DNA of 64,000 nt from Bradyrhizobium rifense (GTDB lineage Bacteria; Pseudomonadota; Alphaproteobacteria; Rhizobiales; Xanthobacteraceae): assembly GCF_008123425.1 (NCBI RefSeq), contig NZ_VSSS01000016.1, forward strand, positions 124,001 to 188,000, written 5' to 3'. Both the position numbers and the translations under genes were made by a program. Each line of letters starts with the position of its first letter. Position 1 is the stretch's first letter. Of the stretch, positions 7,961 to 17,088 are shown one piece after another. The notes beneath the pieces are model-generated. The model did not search any database, was not told where the DNA came from, and was given only the letters and a program-made list of their open reading frames with translations.

Positions 7961-9568
7961 TCATTGTTCCGGCTGGCCGAACAATTCGGTGGCGAGATCG
8001 AGCCGCCGTGTGACCCCGATCGCCTCAAGGAACGCCTCGTCATGGCTGACGACGAGCAGCGCGCCATCATAGGCCTTCAAGCCGGCTTCCATGGCCTCGA
8101 TCGAGTCGAGGTCCAGATGATTGGTCGGCTCGTCCAGGATCAGCAATGACGGCGGCATCGATCCGCCCAGCACGCAGGCGAGCCCCGCGCGAAACAATTG
8201 CCCGCCGCTCAGGCTGCCGACGATCTGCAGGGCCGCATCGGCGCGAAACATGAAGCGCGCCAGCGCGGCATGGCATTTGTTGGCACCCGCCCTTGGATTG
8301 AGGCGCGCGAAATTGTCCAGGATCGAGATCGCGGGATCGAGCAGGCTGACTTTCTGATCGAACAGTGCGAAGTCCGGCCTGACCCGCACGGTGCCCGCGA
8401 CGGGGCGAAGCTCGCCCGCGATGAGCTTCAACAACGTCGTCTTGCCGGAGCCATTCGGCCCAACAATCGCAACGCGCTCCGGCCCAACGATGGCGAGCGA
8501 TAGGTCGCGTAGGATCGGCCGCTCCGGCTGATAGCCCGCACTGACGCGATCGAGCCAGACCACCTCCCTCCCTGCCGGCAACTGCGTCGAGGGCAGCTTT
8601 ACCGACAGCGGCTGGAGGATCTCGATGCGCCGGCGTGCGGTGTCGACCGCATCAAGCGCCTCCGCGCGGCGTCGTTCTGCGATCTGCGCAGCCTTGCCGC
8701 CGCTGTCCTCGCTGCGATCCCGACGTGCGCCGGCGAGAATACGCGGCATGTCGCCCTTGGCGCGCTTCTTCTTGCCGCTGCTGTCCTTGCTCGCCTTGCG
8801 CTCGGCCGCCTCCTGCGCCTTGCCGTCGATCTCGGACAGATGCTTCTCGGCATGCGCGAGGTCGCGCCTGACGGCCGCGAGCTCGACAGCCTTCTGCGCG
8901 CGGTAGCTGCTCCAATTGCCGCCATATCTCATAGCGCCAAGCGAGGTCAGCTCGACGATGGCGTCCATCGTCTCGAGCAGGGCGCGGTCATGGCTGACGA
9001 CGATCGCGCCGCCACGCCAGGCGGCCAGGAGATCAATCACGGCACGGCGCCCGTCCCGATCGAGATTGTTGGTGGGCTCGTCCAGCAGCAGGAAGTCCGG
9101 CTCGGCAAAGAGCAGCGCGGCAAGACGAACGCGCGTGACCTGCCCGCCCGACAAGCGGTCCAATTCCGTGTCGGGGTCGATATCGAAGCCAACGCGGGCC
9201 AGGGCCGATGCGAGCCGCGTCTCGAGAGCCCAGTCGACATCGGCGACATCCTCGGCCGAGGCCTCACCACGCTCGGCCCGGCGCAACAGGTCCAGGGCAT
9301 CGCGCACGCCGAAGAGGTCGACGACCACAGCACCCGCGCGGAGCTGGGCGTCCTGGCGCAGGAGCCCAACGGTGCCGTTGGCGATCACACGCCCCGACTG
9401 CGGAACGTGCTCGCCCGTGATCGCAGCGAGCAGAGTCGTCTTGCCGACGCCATTGCGGCCGACAAGACCGGCTCGCTCAGTGCCGATGGTCAGATCGATG
9501 TTGGAGAGAAGCGAGCGGCCGTCAGGCGTGGACAGCGACAGGTGCGACAGGATGATTGAAGCAGGCAT
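7961..9568 (-). CDS. ABC-F family ATP-binding protein
   Basis: 535 residues with two ABC ATPase domains in one chain and no membrane segments. Domain 1 has Walker A GRNGVGKTT and LSGGQ plus a Walker B ending LLLDEPTNNLD; domain 2 has GPNGSGKTT, LSGGQ and LLILDEPTNHLD. A charged Lys/Glu-rich linker (around residues 220-290) joins them, as in the ribosome-binding ABC-F proteins. Members act on the ribosome in translation control or antibiotic protection. The start at 9568 has GGGG 7 bases upstream; a TTG at 9586 in frame is less likely. Confidence 0.88.
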   Translation of the reverse strand: MPASIILSHLSLSTPDGRSLLSNIDLTIGTERAGLVGRNGVGKTTLLAAITGEHVPQSGRVIANGTVGLLRQDAQLRAGAVVVDLFGVRDALDLLRRAERGEASAEDVADVDWALETRLASALARVGFDIDPDTELDRLSGGQVTRVRLAALLFAEPDFLLLDEPTNNLDRDGRRAVIDLLAAWRGGAIVVSHDRALLETMDAIVELTSLGAMRYGGNWSSYRAQKAVELAAVRRDLAHAEKHLSEIDGKAQEAAERKASKDSSGKKKRAKGDMPRILAGARRDRSEDSGGKAAQIAERRRAEALDAVDTARRRIEILQPLSVKLPSTQLPAGREVVWLDRVSAGYQPERPILRDLSLAIVGPERVAIVGPNGSGKTTLLKLIAGELRPVAGTVRVRPDFALFDQKVSLLDPAISILDNFARLNPRAGANKCHAALARFMFRADAALQIVGSLSGGQLFRAGLACVLGGSMPPSLLILDEPTNHLDLDSIEAMEAGLKAYDGALLVVSHDEAFLEAIGVTRRLDLATELFGQPEQ

Positions 9569-9712
9569 GGAATTCCCCGTGAGCAATGCGGATCGGCGTT
9601 GCGGTCGGGGTAAAATCCATGGTTGCGAATATCCTTGTTGAGCATCTGCTCATAATCCCGCTGCGCGGCAAGATCAAGCCGTGTCCTCTGCGAGGCCCTC
9701 AATGCCTCACGA

Positions 9713-10960
9713 CTAAGCGGCCAGCCTGTCGAACTGGACCTTGCCAGCCTTCATCACCAGCGGAATGTGCTCGCCCTGGCCGAGCAGGCAGGAGACGTCA
9801 CGGAGCGGGTTGCCGTCGATCACCAGCAGATCCGCAAGCGCCTCGGGCACGATCCGGCCGAGCTTGCCCTCCATACCGAGCACCTCGGCACCGACCAGTG
9901 TCGCGCTGGCGATGACCTCGCGCGCGCCCTGAATTTCGGCGCGGATGCGGAATTCATCGCTCTGGAGGCGCTGCGACGGTCCAAGCAGATCGCTGCCATA
10001 GCCCATCTTCACCCCGGCCTTGCGATAGATCTCGAGCGAGCGCAGGCCGGCATCGCGGACGTCGGCGATCTTGGCAACGCTCTCCGGCGGCAGACCGTAT
10101 TGCGCGCCCTCATTGGCAAGGGCTTCATAGGTCACGAGCGTCGGCACCACATAGGCGCCCTTCTCGGCCATCAGGCGCGCGGTCGGTTCGTCGACGAGAT
10201 TGCCGTGCTCGATGGTGCGCACGCCGCAGCGAACCGCGCGCGCGATCGCCGCTGCGGTATAGGCATGGGCGAGCACATAGGTCTGGCGGCCCTGCGCCTC
10301 CTCGACGATGGCGCGGATTTCGTCCTCGGAGTAGCCGAAGGCGCCGACCGGATCGGTCGGAGAGGCAACCCCGCCGGACGCCATGATCTTGATCTGGTCG
10401 GCGCCCATCTGCAGCTCCTCGCGCACCGCCTTGCGTACGCCGTCGACACCGTCGGCAACACGCCCCAACGCACCGACGCGCACGCAGCAGGGGCAGGCCG
10501 TATCGCTGGCGAGGTAATCCGACCGCGCCCGCATGTCGGCGTGGCCGCCTGTCTGGCTCAGCGCACGACCGGACACGAACAGCCGCGGACCGTCGGTCAG
10601 ACCGGTCTCGATCGCCTGCTTCATCGCGTGGCCGGCGCCGCCGGCGTCGCGGACGGTCGTAAAGCCCCGCCGCAGCATGCCACGCAGCAGAAGCGTCGAG
10701 CGCAGCGTCACCAGCACGTTGGGAATGTGGACCTGCTGCGCCAGATTGAGCTCGATCGCGATGGTGTGAACATGAAGATCAATCAGGCCGGGCATCAGCG
10801 TCTTGCCCTTCAGATCGATGGTTCGATCGGCGGTGACATTGATCGGCTGATCCGAGACCTCCTTGATCAGATTGTCCTCGACCAGCACGTCATGGCCCGT
10901 CAGCAACTCCGGCTGGAGCGGGTCAAGCAGGGCGGCGTTCTTGAAGAGGATGCTGGGCAT
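9713..10960 (-). CDS. Metal-dependent amidohydrolase (imidazolonepropionase/prolidase-like)
   Basis: 415 residues of the amidohydrolase superfamily. The N-terminal metal motif is HVH (LIDLHVHT), followed by QIKIMASGG with the candidate bridging Lys, LAHAYT, TIEHG and the Asp in GYGSDLLG. The C-terminal beta-sandwich ends in ADLLVIDGNPL. Relatives hydrolyse N-acyl amino acids, dipeptides or cyclic amides; the exact substrate is unknown. AGGAAA precedes the ATG. It is last in a leftward operon with a GAF protein 12 bases upstream and an MFS transporter before that, which suggests intracellular hydrolysis of an imported amide. Confidence 0.85.
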   Translation of the reverse strand: MPSILFKNAALLDPLQPELLTGHDVLVEDNLIKEVSDQPINVTADRTIDLKGKTLMPGLIDLHVHTIAIELNLAQQVHIPNVLVTLRSTLLLRGMLRRGFTTVRDAGGAGHAMKQAIETGLTDGPRLFVSGRALSQTGGHADMRARSDYLASDTACPCCVRVGALGRVADGVDGVRKAVREELQMGADQIKIMASGGVASPTDPVGAFGYSEDEIRAIVEEAQGRQTYVLAHAYTAAAIARAVRCGVRTIEHGNLVDEPTARLMAEKGAYVVPTLVTYEALANEGAQYGLPPESVAKIADVRDAGLRSLEIYRKAGVKMGYGSDLLGPSQRLQSDEFRIRAEIQGAREVIASATLVGAEVLGMEGKLGRIVPEALADLLVIDGNPLRDVSCLLGQGEHIPLVMKAGKVQFDRLAA

Positions 10961-10972
10961 GGTGGTTTCCTG

Positions 10973-11473
10973 TCAGGGCGCCGGCGCAAGCAGTGCCGGC
11001 AATGTAAGCTGGGCAAAGGGGAGACAGGCAGCGACGTCGTCCTCGTCGTACCAGCCCGCCTCGTGCAGCAGATTGAGCGAGCCGAGCGTGCGTCCGCGCC
11101 AGCGCACGGGCATGTTGAGCACGCTCGCGCAGCCAAGCGAGGCAATCAGTTCGTGGTCGGAAAATACGTTGCGCAAATCGTCCTGCGTGCGGCCGATATA
11201 GGCCTCGCCGCGGTCGAGCACGGCCTCGGTCCACGGACCCGGCGCCAGGCGCTTGCGTCCGCCCGCGGGATAGGGTCCGGGAAGGTTGGAATAGACCCGT
11301 GCCGCTTCGCCGCTGGCGTCGTCGTACGTCAGGATCGTGAACAGCTTGTGCCCGATCGCCGACTTCACGGCCTGGTCGAGCGCTGCGAACAACGCATTCG
11401 GCTGATCCACGCTGCTCTGCGCTGCCGCGACGGCGCAAAGCCAGGGATCAGCCTTCGATTTGGTCCGCGTCAT
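10973..11473 (-). CDS. Stand-alone GAF domain protein
   Basis: 166 residues that are essentially one GAF domain (roughly residues 25-155): FTILTYDDASGEAARVYSN in the first half and a terminal VRWRGRTLGSLNLLHEAGWY strand-turn typical of the fold. No output domain is attached. Its start overlaps the MFS gene stop by four bases (ATGA), so expression is coupled. It may bind a small-molecule ligand of the pathway, or act enzymatically, as some free GAF proteins do; both are inference. Confidence 0.75.
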   Translation of the reverse strand: MTRTKSKADPWLCAVAAAQSSVDQPNALFAALDQAVKSAIGHKLFTILTYDDASGEAARVYSNLPGPYPAGGRKRLAPGPWTEAVLDRGEAYIGRTQDDLRNVFSDHELIASLGCASVLNMPVRWRGRTLGSLNLLHEAGWYDEDDVAACLPFAQLTLPALLAPAP

Positions 11474-12828
11474 GCAACTTCGCCCGCCGCGATCTCTTCC
11501 AGCGACCGGCCGCGCGTCGGCACGCCCATCAGCACGACGGTGACCGCCCCCAGCAGCAGCACGGTGGTGGTGACGCCGAACACGCCGGCGAAGCCGAAAT
11601 TGGGATAGAGGTAGCCAACCAGGATCGGCGACACGATCGCACCGATGCGGCCGATCGCGGAAGCAAGCCCGGCACCGGTCGTCCTGACCGGCGTCGGGAA
11701 CACCTCAGCGGTGTAGGCATAAACGCCGGCATAGGTGCCGTTCATGAACAGTGACAGGAAGATTCCCGCGACCATGATCTGCTGGTCGCTCTGCGCGAAA
11801 GCGAGGCCGAGCGCGCTGGCGCCGCCGAGCACCATGTAGGTCGCGATCGTCGCCTGCCGCCCGATGCGCTCGTTGAAATACGCGGCGCTGAAATAGCCGG
11901 GAATCTGCGCGCAATAGATCGCGATCGAATAGCCAAAACTCTTGGTGATGCTCATGCCGTTCTGGACCAGCAGGCCCGGGATCCAGACGAAGAAGGAATA
12001 ATAGCTGAAGGTGATCGCGAGCCACATGATCCAGGTCATGATGGTGATGCGCGCCTGCCGGGCAGCCAGAAGCGCTGCGAAATTAGCGAGCAGCGTTCCG
12101 CCCGTCCCGGTCGGTGCCGTGGCTTCGACAACTGGCTGCGGCAGGACAAGGCCCTCGCGCGCAAAGCGCGCCTCGATCCTGTCGAGCACGGCCTCGGCTT
12201 CCTTCTCCCGTCCGCGGCTCTCGAGCCAGCGCGGCGATTCCGGAAGGGCCCGACGCCACCACAACAGCATGACGACCGGCACCGCCGTGATCACCAGTAC
12301 GATGCGCCAGCCGTTATCATAGGCGGGCACGATGAAGTAGCCGAGCAAGGCCGCCGCGACGAAGCCGAAGGAGAAGAAGCCGGCCAGCGCGCCGGTAAAG
12401 CTGCCGCGGTAACGCCGCGCCACGAACTCCGCCAGATAGGGCGCGATGATCGCGCTCTCCGCGCCGGTGCCCATGCCGGCGACGACGCGTGCAGCGAAGA
12501 AGGCCGACCAGCTATCGACCATCGCGCTGACGATGGACGCCGCGCAGTAGAGCGCCAGCGCCGACATCATCACTGCACGGCGCCCGATCAGGTCACCGAG
12601 CGTTCCTGCGAACAGGGCGCCAAACAGGAAGCCGATATAGGTGCTGCTGCCGAGCACGCCGATCTGGACGCTCGACAAATTCCATGCCGTGCGCAGCACC
12701 GGCAGGATGAAGGCCAGCACCGCCGCATCCATCGCGTCGAACGTGTAGCCGAGCCCGCCCATCAGCAGGAGATGCGCGTGGAAGCGCGCGAACGGAAGGC
12801 GCTCGATGCGCGCCGATATCATCGACAT
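11470..12828 (-). CDS. MFS transporter (NiaP/aromatic acid:H+ symporter-like)
   Basis: 452 residues, 12 predicted membrane helices. The loop 2-3 signature GTLGDLIGRRAVM and the duplicate motif in FNERIGRQAT are MFS hallmarks. RALPESPRWLESRGR after helix 6 is typical of the sugar-porter/NiaP branch. The cytoplasmic loop at about residues 215-260 contains the usual charged stretch. It likely imports the organic acid or amide used by the downstream amidohydrolase. The ATG at 12828 has GAGGGGG 5-11 bases upstream. It diverges from a LysR gene. Confidence 0.85.
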   Translation of the reverse strand: MSMISARIERLPFARFHAHLLLMGGLGYTFDAMDAAVLAFILPVLRTAWNLSSVQIGVLGSSTYIGFLFGALFAGTLGDLIGRRAVMMSALALYCAASIVSAMVDSWSAFFAARVVAGMGTGAESAIIAPYLAEFVARRYRGSFTGALAGFFSFGFVAAALLGYFIVPAYDNGWRIVLVITAVPVVMLLWWRRALPESPRWLESRGREKEAEAVLDRIEARFAREGLVLPQPVVEATAPTGTGGTLLANFAALLAARQARITIMTWIMWLAITFSYYSFFVWIPGLLVQNGMSITKSFGYSIAIYCAQIPGYFSAAYFNERIGRQATIATYMVLGGASALGLAFAQSDQQIMVAGIFLSLFMNGTYAGVYAYTAEVFPTPVRTTGAGLASAIGRIGAIVSPILVGYLYPNFGFAGVFGVTTTVLLLGAVTVVLMGVPTRGRSLEEIAAGEVA

Positions 12829-12944
12829 GAAAGTCCCCCTCGATTTTCACGGGCCCGGCGCGCCGCTCGGGAGGGAACCATAGACAAAGCGACATTATCG
12901 TCATAATTTATAATCTTGATCTTATATATCACCATGGTGAATGT
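12829..12944. promoter_or_regulatory. Divergent promoter region between MFS operon and LysR gene
   Basis: 116 bases between divergent genes. Bases 12893-12931 are strikingly AT-rich for this genome (ATAATTTATAATC, TTATATATC), which fits paired -10 regions and a LysR-type T-N11-A site. No exact operator was assigned. Confidence 0.5.
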
Positions 12945-13862
12945 TTGTCGTTCCGCGCGCTCGACCTCAACCTGCTGAAAGTCTTCGAGGCGCTGATGAC
13001 CGAGGGCAGCGTCACGCGCGCCGCCAGCGCGCTGACGATGACGCAGCCCGCCGTCAGCAACGCACTCGCACGCCTGCGCGACTCGCTCGGAGATCCCCTG
13101 TTCGTACGATCGGGCACTGGCATCCGTCCCACTCAGCGCGCCGTGGTGCTGTGGGAGCCGATCGGCGAGGCGCTGGAGAGCGTGCGTGGCGCGCTCGACG
13201 AGCAGGTGTTCGATCCCGGCCGCGCCCAGACCGAGTTCACCCTGTCGATGTCGGACTATGTGGCCGCGCTGGTCATGCCGGACCTGCTGAACCATCTCGG
13301 CAAGGTCGCGCCGAAGTCGCGCGTCCACACCGTTCCCAACACCATCGTGGAGATCGCCGACCAGCTCGAGGACAACAGGGTCGACTGTGTCTTGAGCGTC
13401 TATGTCAACGAGGCGCAGCAGCCGGCCGCCATCCGCTCGCGCTCGCTATGGACCGTCGACTATGCCTGCTTCATGCGGCGCGGCCACCCGCTTGCCGCGG
13501 GGAAGCGGCTGGGCACGCGCGCATTTCTCAACGCCCGACATATCGATGTGAGCCTCGCAGGCAAGACGCTGCCATCCTACGACCTCTTCCTCGCCTCTCG
13601 CGGGCTGTCGCGCAATCTGGTGGCGACCGTCAACCATTACAGCGCCGCCTACGAGACCGTGCGTCAGTCCGATCTCATTGCGGTGCTGCCGCGCGATCTC
13701 CGCTCCGAGTCCCGCCACGCACCGTTCCTGCATGCGATGCCGCTTCCGCTCCAGGCGCCGCCGCGCATCGTCAGCCTGTTCTGGCACCAGCGCAACGATA
13801 CCGTTCCCGCGCAGCGCTGGCTGCGCGAGACCCTGGTCGGGATGTTCGCCCAATCTGACTGA
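12945..13862 (+). CDS. LysR family transcriptional regulator
   Basis: 305 residues. The N-terminal winged helix (LDLNLLKVFEAL, then TRAASALTMTQPAVSNALARL) is followed by a LysR substrate-binding domain from about residue 95. The start is a TTG at 12945: no ATG or GTG lies in frame upstream, GGTGA sits 6-10 bases before it, and the family N-terminus begins five residues later. It is divergent from the MFS-GAF-amidohydrolase operon and probably controls it in response to a pathway metabolite. The NodD/SyrM-like N-terminus (RALDLNLLKVF) is shared by many aromatic-responsive regulators. Confidence 0.88.
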   Translation: MSFRALDLNLLKVFEALMTEGSVTRAASALTMTQPAVSNALARLRDSLGDPLFVRSGTGIRPTQRAVVLWEPIGEALESVRGALDEQVFDPGRAQTEFTLSMSDYVAALVMPDLLNHLGKVAPKSRVHTVPNTIVEIADQLEDNRVDCVLSVYVNEAQQPAAIRSRSLWTVDYACFMRRGHPLAAGKRLGTRAFLNARHIDVSLAGKTLPSYDLFLASRGLSRNLVATVNHYSAAYETVRQSDLIAVLPRDLRSESRHAPFLHAMPLPLQAPPRIVSLFWHQRNDTVPAQRWLRETLVGMFAQSD

Positions 13863-13867
13863 CCGGA

Positions 13868-14215
13868 TCAGCCCTTGAGCGCGGTGACGACGACCTCGAT
13901 CAGCGCACCGCCACCGAGATCGGCGACGCCGACGGTGGCGCGGGTCGGCAGATTGTCGCCGAAGAACTCGGTCCAGGCCGCATCCATCTCCTTCTTCCTG
14001 GAGAGATCCGTGACGAAGATCGAGGCGCTGACGACCTGGCTCTTGTCGGTGCCGGCTTCCTTCAGGTAACCGGCGATCTTGCCGAGGATGTTGCGGGTCT
14101 GCTCACCCATCGAGACCGAAGTGTCGTCGGCGATGGTGCCGCCGACAAAGACGAAGCCGTTGGCTTCGACAGCGCGGTGCATGATGGGCGTGCGGATGCT
14201 GCGGGTGATGCTCAT
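13868..14215 (-). CDS. RidA family imine/enamine deaminase
   Basis: 115 residues, a typical single-domain RidA/YjgF protein. NGFVFVGGTIADD and ASIFVTDLSRKKEMDAAW match the family, and the C-terminal ADLGGGALIEVVVTA carries the conserved Glu region; the usual Arg is in the LPTRATV segment. Family members hydrolyse reactive 2-imino acids and enamines to keto acids and ammonia. Position as the last gene of an operon of FAD amine oxidases fits: it would clear the imine they produce. AGGGAA precedes the ATG. Confidence 0.88.
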   Translation of the reverse strand: MSITRSIRTPIMHRAVEANGFVFVGGTIADDTSVSMGEQTRNILGKIAGYLKEAGTDKSQVVSASIFVTDLSRKKEMDAAWTEFFGDNLPTRATVGVADLGGGALIEVVVTALKG

Positions 14216-14230
14216 GATGTTCCCTTGTTC

Positions 14231-15352
14231 CTAGAGCGTTGAAGGATGGAAGCGGTCGATGCCGAGCTCGCTGACGCGGGTCTGGGTGCCGCCATTGACG
14301 ATCAGCTCCGCCATCACGGCGCCGGCGCCGGGACCAAGCTGGAAGCCGTGCAAAGAGAAGCCGAACTGGTGATAGAGACCCTTGTGGCGGCTGCTCGGCC
14401 CGAACACGGGAATGTCGTCCTTCATCTTCGCCTCGATGCCGGCCCAGGCGCGGACGATGGTGGCGCTGCGCATTACCGGAAACAGCTCGAACACGGTGCG
14501 CGCGCTGGTCGCGAGACTCCTCCAGTCCAGCACCGTCTCGTTGCGGTCCTGATAGGGCGTCGCCAGATGGCCGCCGCCGATCAGCACGGTGCCGTTCTTG
14601 AACTGCTTGAAAGAGAGCTTGCGGCCGCGCAGGATCACGACGGGGTCGATGAAGTGCGGCACGCGCGATGTGATCATCAGCATCGGCGCCACGGTCTCGA
14701 CCGGCACCGGCTCGCCAAGCGCAGCCGCGATCTTGCCGGCCCAGGCGCCGGCGGCGTTGACGAGCACCGGCGCGGCGAAGGTTTCAGTACCGACATCGAC
14801 GTGCCAGAGGCCGTCGCTGTAGCGGATGTTGCTGGCCGCCACGCCCTCGCGCACGGTCGCGCCGAGTTGCTCGGCCTTGCGCCGAAACGCGGTCGTCGTC
14901 TGCGCCGGATTGGCCGCGCCGTCGCGGCGCGAAACCACGCCACCAGGACAGGTTTCGGCGACCGCAGGCACGAGTCGACGCAGCTCGGTCGCGTCGATCA
15001 GTTCTTCATGGGTAAAGCCGAGTGCGTTGAGTTCGGCGACGCGCGCGCGGCAAACGGCGAGCTCCTCCTCGTTTTCGGCGACCAGCACCTGGCCGTAACT
15101 CTCAAAGCTGCAATCGTCGTCGAGGAGACCCTTGATCTTTTCCCAGATGCCCATCGAGCGGATCGACAGCGGAATCTCGGGAATGTGCCGCGCGAGCTGG
15201 CGGACGCCGCCGGCATTGACGCCGGAGGCGTGGCGGCCGGCATAGTCCTTCTCGATCAGCACCGGCTTCAGGCCGGCGAGGCACAGATGCAGCGCGGTCG
15301 AGCATCCGTGGATGCCGCCGCCGACGACGATCGCATCCACGTTTCTCGTCAT
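14231..15352 (-). CDS. FAD-dependent DAO-family oxidoreductase (HcnC/opine oxidase beta-like)
   Basis: 373 residues. The dinucleotide motif VVGGGIHGCSTALHL at the N-terminus binds FAD and the DAO fold continues to a C-terminal GFSLHGFQLGPGAG motif. It resembles sarcosine oxidase beta, HcnC and opine/hydroxyproline dehydrogenase catalytic subunits, which oxidise secondary or D-amino acids. Its ATG overlaps the stop of the FAD/[2Fe-2S] subunit gene by four bases, so the two are probably partners. A second DAO protein is encoded three genes upstream. Confidence 0.85.
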   Translation of the reverse strand: MTRNVDAIVVGGGIHGCSTALHLCLAGLKPVLIEKDYAGRHASGVNAGGVRQLARHIPEIPLSIRSMGIWEKIKGLLDDDCSFESYGQVLVAENEEELAVCRARVAELNALGFTHEELIDATELRRLVPAVAETCPGGVVSRRDGAANPAQTTTAFRRKAEQLGATVREGVAASNIRYSDGLWHVDVGTETFAAPVLVNAAGAWAGKIAAALGEPVPVETVAPMLMITSRVPHFIDPVVILRGRKLSFKQFKNGTVLIGGGHLATPYQDRNETVLDWRSLATSARTVFELFPVMRSATIVRAWAGIEAKMKDDIPVFGPSSRHKGLYHQFGFSLHGFQLGPGAGAVMAELIVNGGTQTRVSELGIDRFHPSTL

Positions 15353-16767
15353 CCGCGCACCACGGCCTTGACGTCGGCCTCGCTCTTCGGAACGGCGGCA
15401 AGCTCGGCGAGCGTAATCGGCTTCACCGGCGCGCGCAGCCGGTAATAACCGATCTCCTGCGGGGTCTTAGCCCGGGCCTGCGCCATCAGCTCGGTGACGG
15501 TGAGGCCGCAGAGCCGGCCCTGACACGGGCCCATGCCGGTGCGGCGATAGGCCTTGAGCTGGTTCGGCCCGGTTGCGCCGATCGCAACGGAATCGAGAAC
15601 GTCCTTTGCGGTGACCTCCTCGCAGCGGCAGACGATGGTGTCGCCCGCGGGAATGCGGAAGTGCGGCGACGGGCGGAACAACGTGTCGAGGAAGACGCGG
15701 CCGCGCTCAGCCTTGGCGAGATCGGTGCGAAGCGTCGCCATGGGCGCGAGCTTCGCAGCGGCGGCGGGCGCCAGTGCTTCCACCGCCGAGCGCGCCGCGA
15801 TGCGGCCGCGGACCACAGCAGCGTTCGCGCCGCCGATGCCGGCGCCGTCGCCGGCGATCGCGATTCCCGCGACCGAAGAATTGCCGCTCGCGTCGAGCAC
15901 AGGCGACCAGCACAGCTGCAAATCGTCCCAGCGATGCTCAACGTCTGCGGACATCGCAAGGTTGACGTTGGGAACGACGCCCTGATGCAGCAGCAGGAGA
16001 TCGGCAGGGATGATCTCGCGCTTGCCGCCGGCGACATAGCTCACGCTCGTGAGTTGACCATCGTCAGCCGCAGAGAGCTCGGTGACGCCGGAGACGACCT
16101 GCACTTTCGCTTTCACCTCGCGCATCATCGACAGGCCCTTGGTGAAATAGGGCGAGGTCAGAAAGGCGAAAGCGTGCGGGAGCGCGGCGAAATAATTGCT
16201 TCGCTCGGTGGTGTCGAGGATGCGGTCGATGCGGCCGCCGAGGCGCAATATCTGCGCGGCGAGCAACCAGAGCAGCGGCCCCTGTCCCGCAATCACCGTG
16301 CGGCCATCCGGAACCAGCGCCGACGATTTCAGCATGGTCTGCGCGGCGCCTGCCGTCATCACGCCCGGCAATGTCCAGCCGGGAATCGGAAACGGCCGCT
16401 CCAGCGCGCCGGTCGCGAGGATGACGCGCTTTGCCTTGACGAAGGCCGAGGCGCCACCGATCGAGACGGCGATGTCGAGGTTGCGATCGAGGCTCCAGAC
16501 CGTGGCACGGTGGATGACCTCGGCGCTGCTCGCGCGGAGCGACTGCACGAGATCGGCGCCAACCCAATAGTCGGCACCAAGTTGACTGCGCTCGGTCACC
16601 GGCGTGGACGCAATGGCACGAAACACCTGCCCGCCGGGACCGATATTCTCGTCGAGCAGCAGCGTCGTGAGACCTGCTTCGGCGGATGTCGCGGCGGCCG
16701 CGAGGCCCGCGGGCCCGGCGCCGATCACCACGACGTCATAATCTTCGCGCTTGGGAGCCCCAGTCAT
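15349..16767 (-). CDS. FAD/NAD(P)-binding, [2Fe-2S] subunit (HcnB/OoxA-like)
   Basis: 472 residues. An N-terminal Rossmann motif VVVIGAGPAGLAAA and a second nucleotide-binding half (GPLLWLLAAQILRLGG) give a two-dinucleotide-fold flavoprotein. A BFD-like C-terminal module starts near residue 378 with CRCEE and ends GPCQGRLCG, supplying four Cys for an iron-sulfur cluster. This is the architecture of the large subunit of opine oxidases and hydrogen cyanide synthase, passing electrons from the DAO subunit. The start at 16767 overlaps the previous stop (ATGA) and has GGAG upstream; the frame is open for 43 more codons, which read across the neighbour. Confidence 0.87.
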   Translation of the reverse strand: MTGAPKREDYDVVVIGAGPAGLAAAATSAEAGLTTLLLDENIGPGGQVFRAIASTPVTERSQLGADYWVGADLVQSLRASSAEVIHRATVWSLDRNLDIAVSIGGASAFVKAKRVILATGALERPFPIPGWTLPGVMTAGAAQTMLKSSALVPDGRTVIAGQGPLLWLLAAQILRLGGRIDRILDTTERSNYFAALPHAFAFLTSPYFTKGLSMMREVKAKVQVVSGVTELSAADDGQLTSVSYVAGGKREIIPADLLLLHQGVVPNVNLAMSADVEHRWDDLQLCWSPVLDASGNSSVAGIAIAGDGAGIGGANAAVVRGRIAARSAVEALAPAAAAKLAPMATLRTDLAKAERGRVFLDTLFRPSPHFRIPAGDTIVCRCEEVTAKDVLDSVAIGATGPNQLKAYRRTGMGPCQGRLCGLTVTELMAQARAKTPQEIGYYRLRAPVKPITLAELAAVPKSEADVKAVVRG

Positions 16768-17060
16768 CTTCCGATCTCCCGCTTGCCCTTCTGGATTTCC
16801 ACCTGCATGCCCTCGGCGACGGGTACGAGGCAGCCCTGGCGATTGCCGACGCCGTCGATGGTGACGAGGCAGTCGAAGCACACGCCCATCATGCAATAGG
16901 GCAGACGCGGCGCGCCGCTCACTGCAGTCGACCGGCGCACGTCGCGGCTCGATGCCAGCAGTGCGGCGGAGACGGTGTCGCCCTGGCGCGCCGCGACGGC
17001 AACGCCGTCGACGAATATCTGCACCTGTGGGCGTTTGTCCTGTTCGGATCGTCTAAACAT
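16764..17060 (-). CDS. (2Fe-2S)-binding small subunit (HcnA/OoxA-gamma-like)
   Basis: 98 residues, one plant-type ferredoxin fold. Cluster ligands are C56, C61, C64 (CMMGVCFDC) and C77. It matches the small gamma subunit of heterotrimeric D-amino acid, opine or cyanide-forming dehydrogenases. The ATG at 17060 has GAGG six bases upstream; an ATG at 17072 has AAGGAG only two bases away and would add MRHP. The stop overlaps the next start by four bases, so this and the two following genes form a tight alpha/beta/gamma set. Confidence 0.85.
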   Translation of the reverse strand: MFRRSEQDKRPQVQIFVDGVAVAARQGDTVSAALLASSRDVRRSTAVSGAPRLPYCMMGVCFDCLVTIDGVGNRQGCLVPVAEGMQVEIQKGKREIGR

Positions 17061-17088
17061 GGGATGCCTCATGGCTCCTTAAAAATCT

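Noticed and set aside
9767..11608. 613-codon open frame on the plus strand opposite the amidohydrolase and GAF genes
   Set aside because: It mirrors real genes with clear active-site motifs and its own composition (Arg/His/Ala-rich, no motif) is the usual high-GC antisense artefact.
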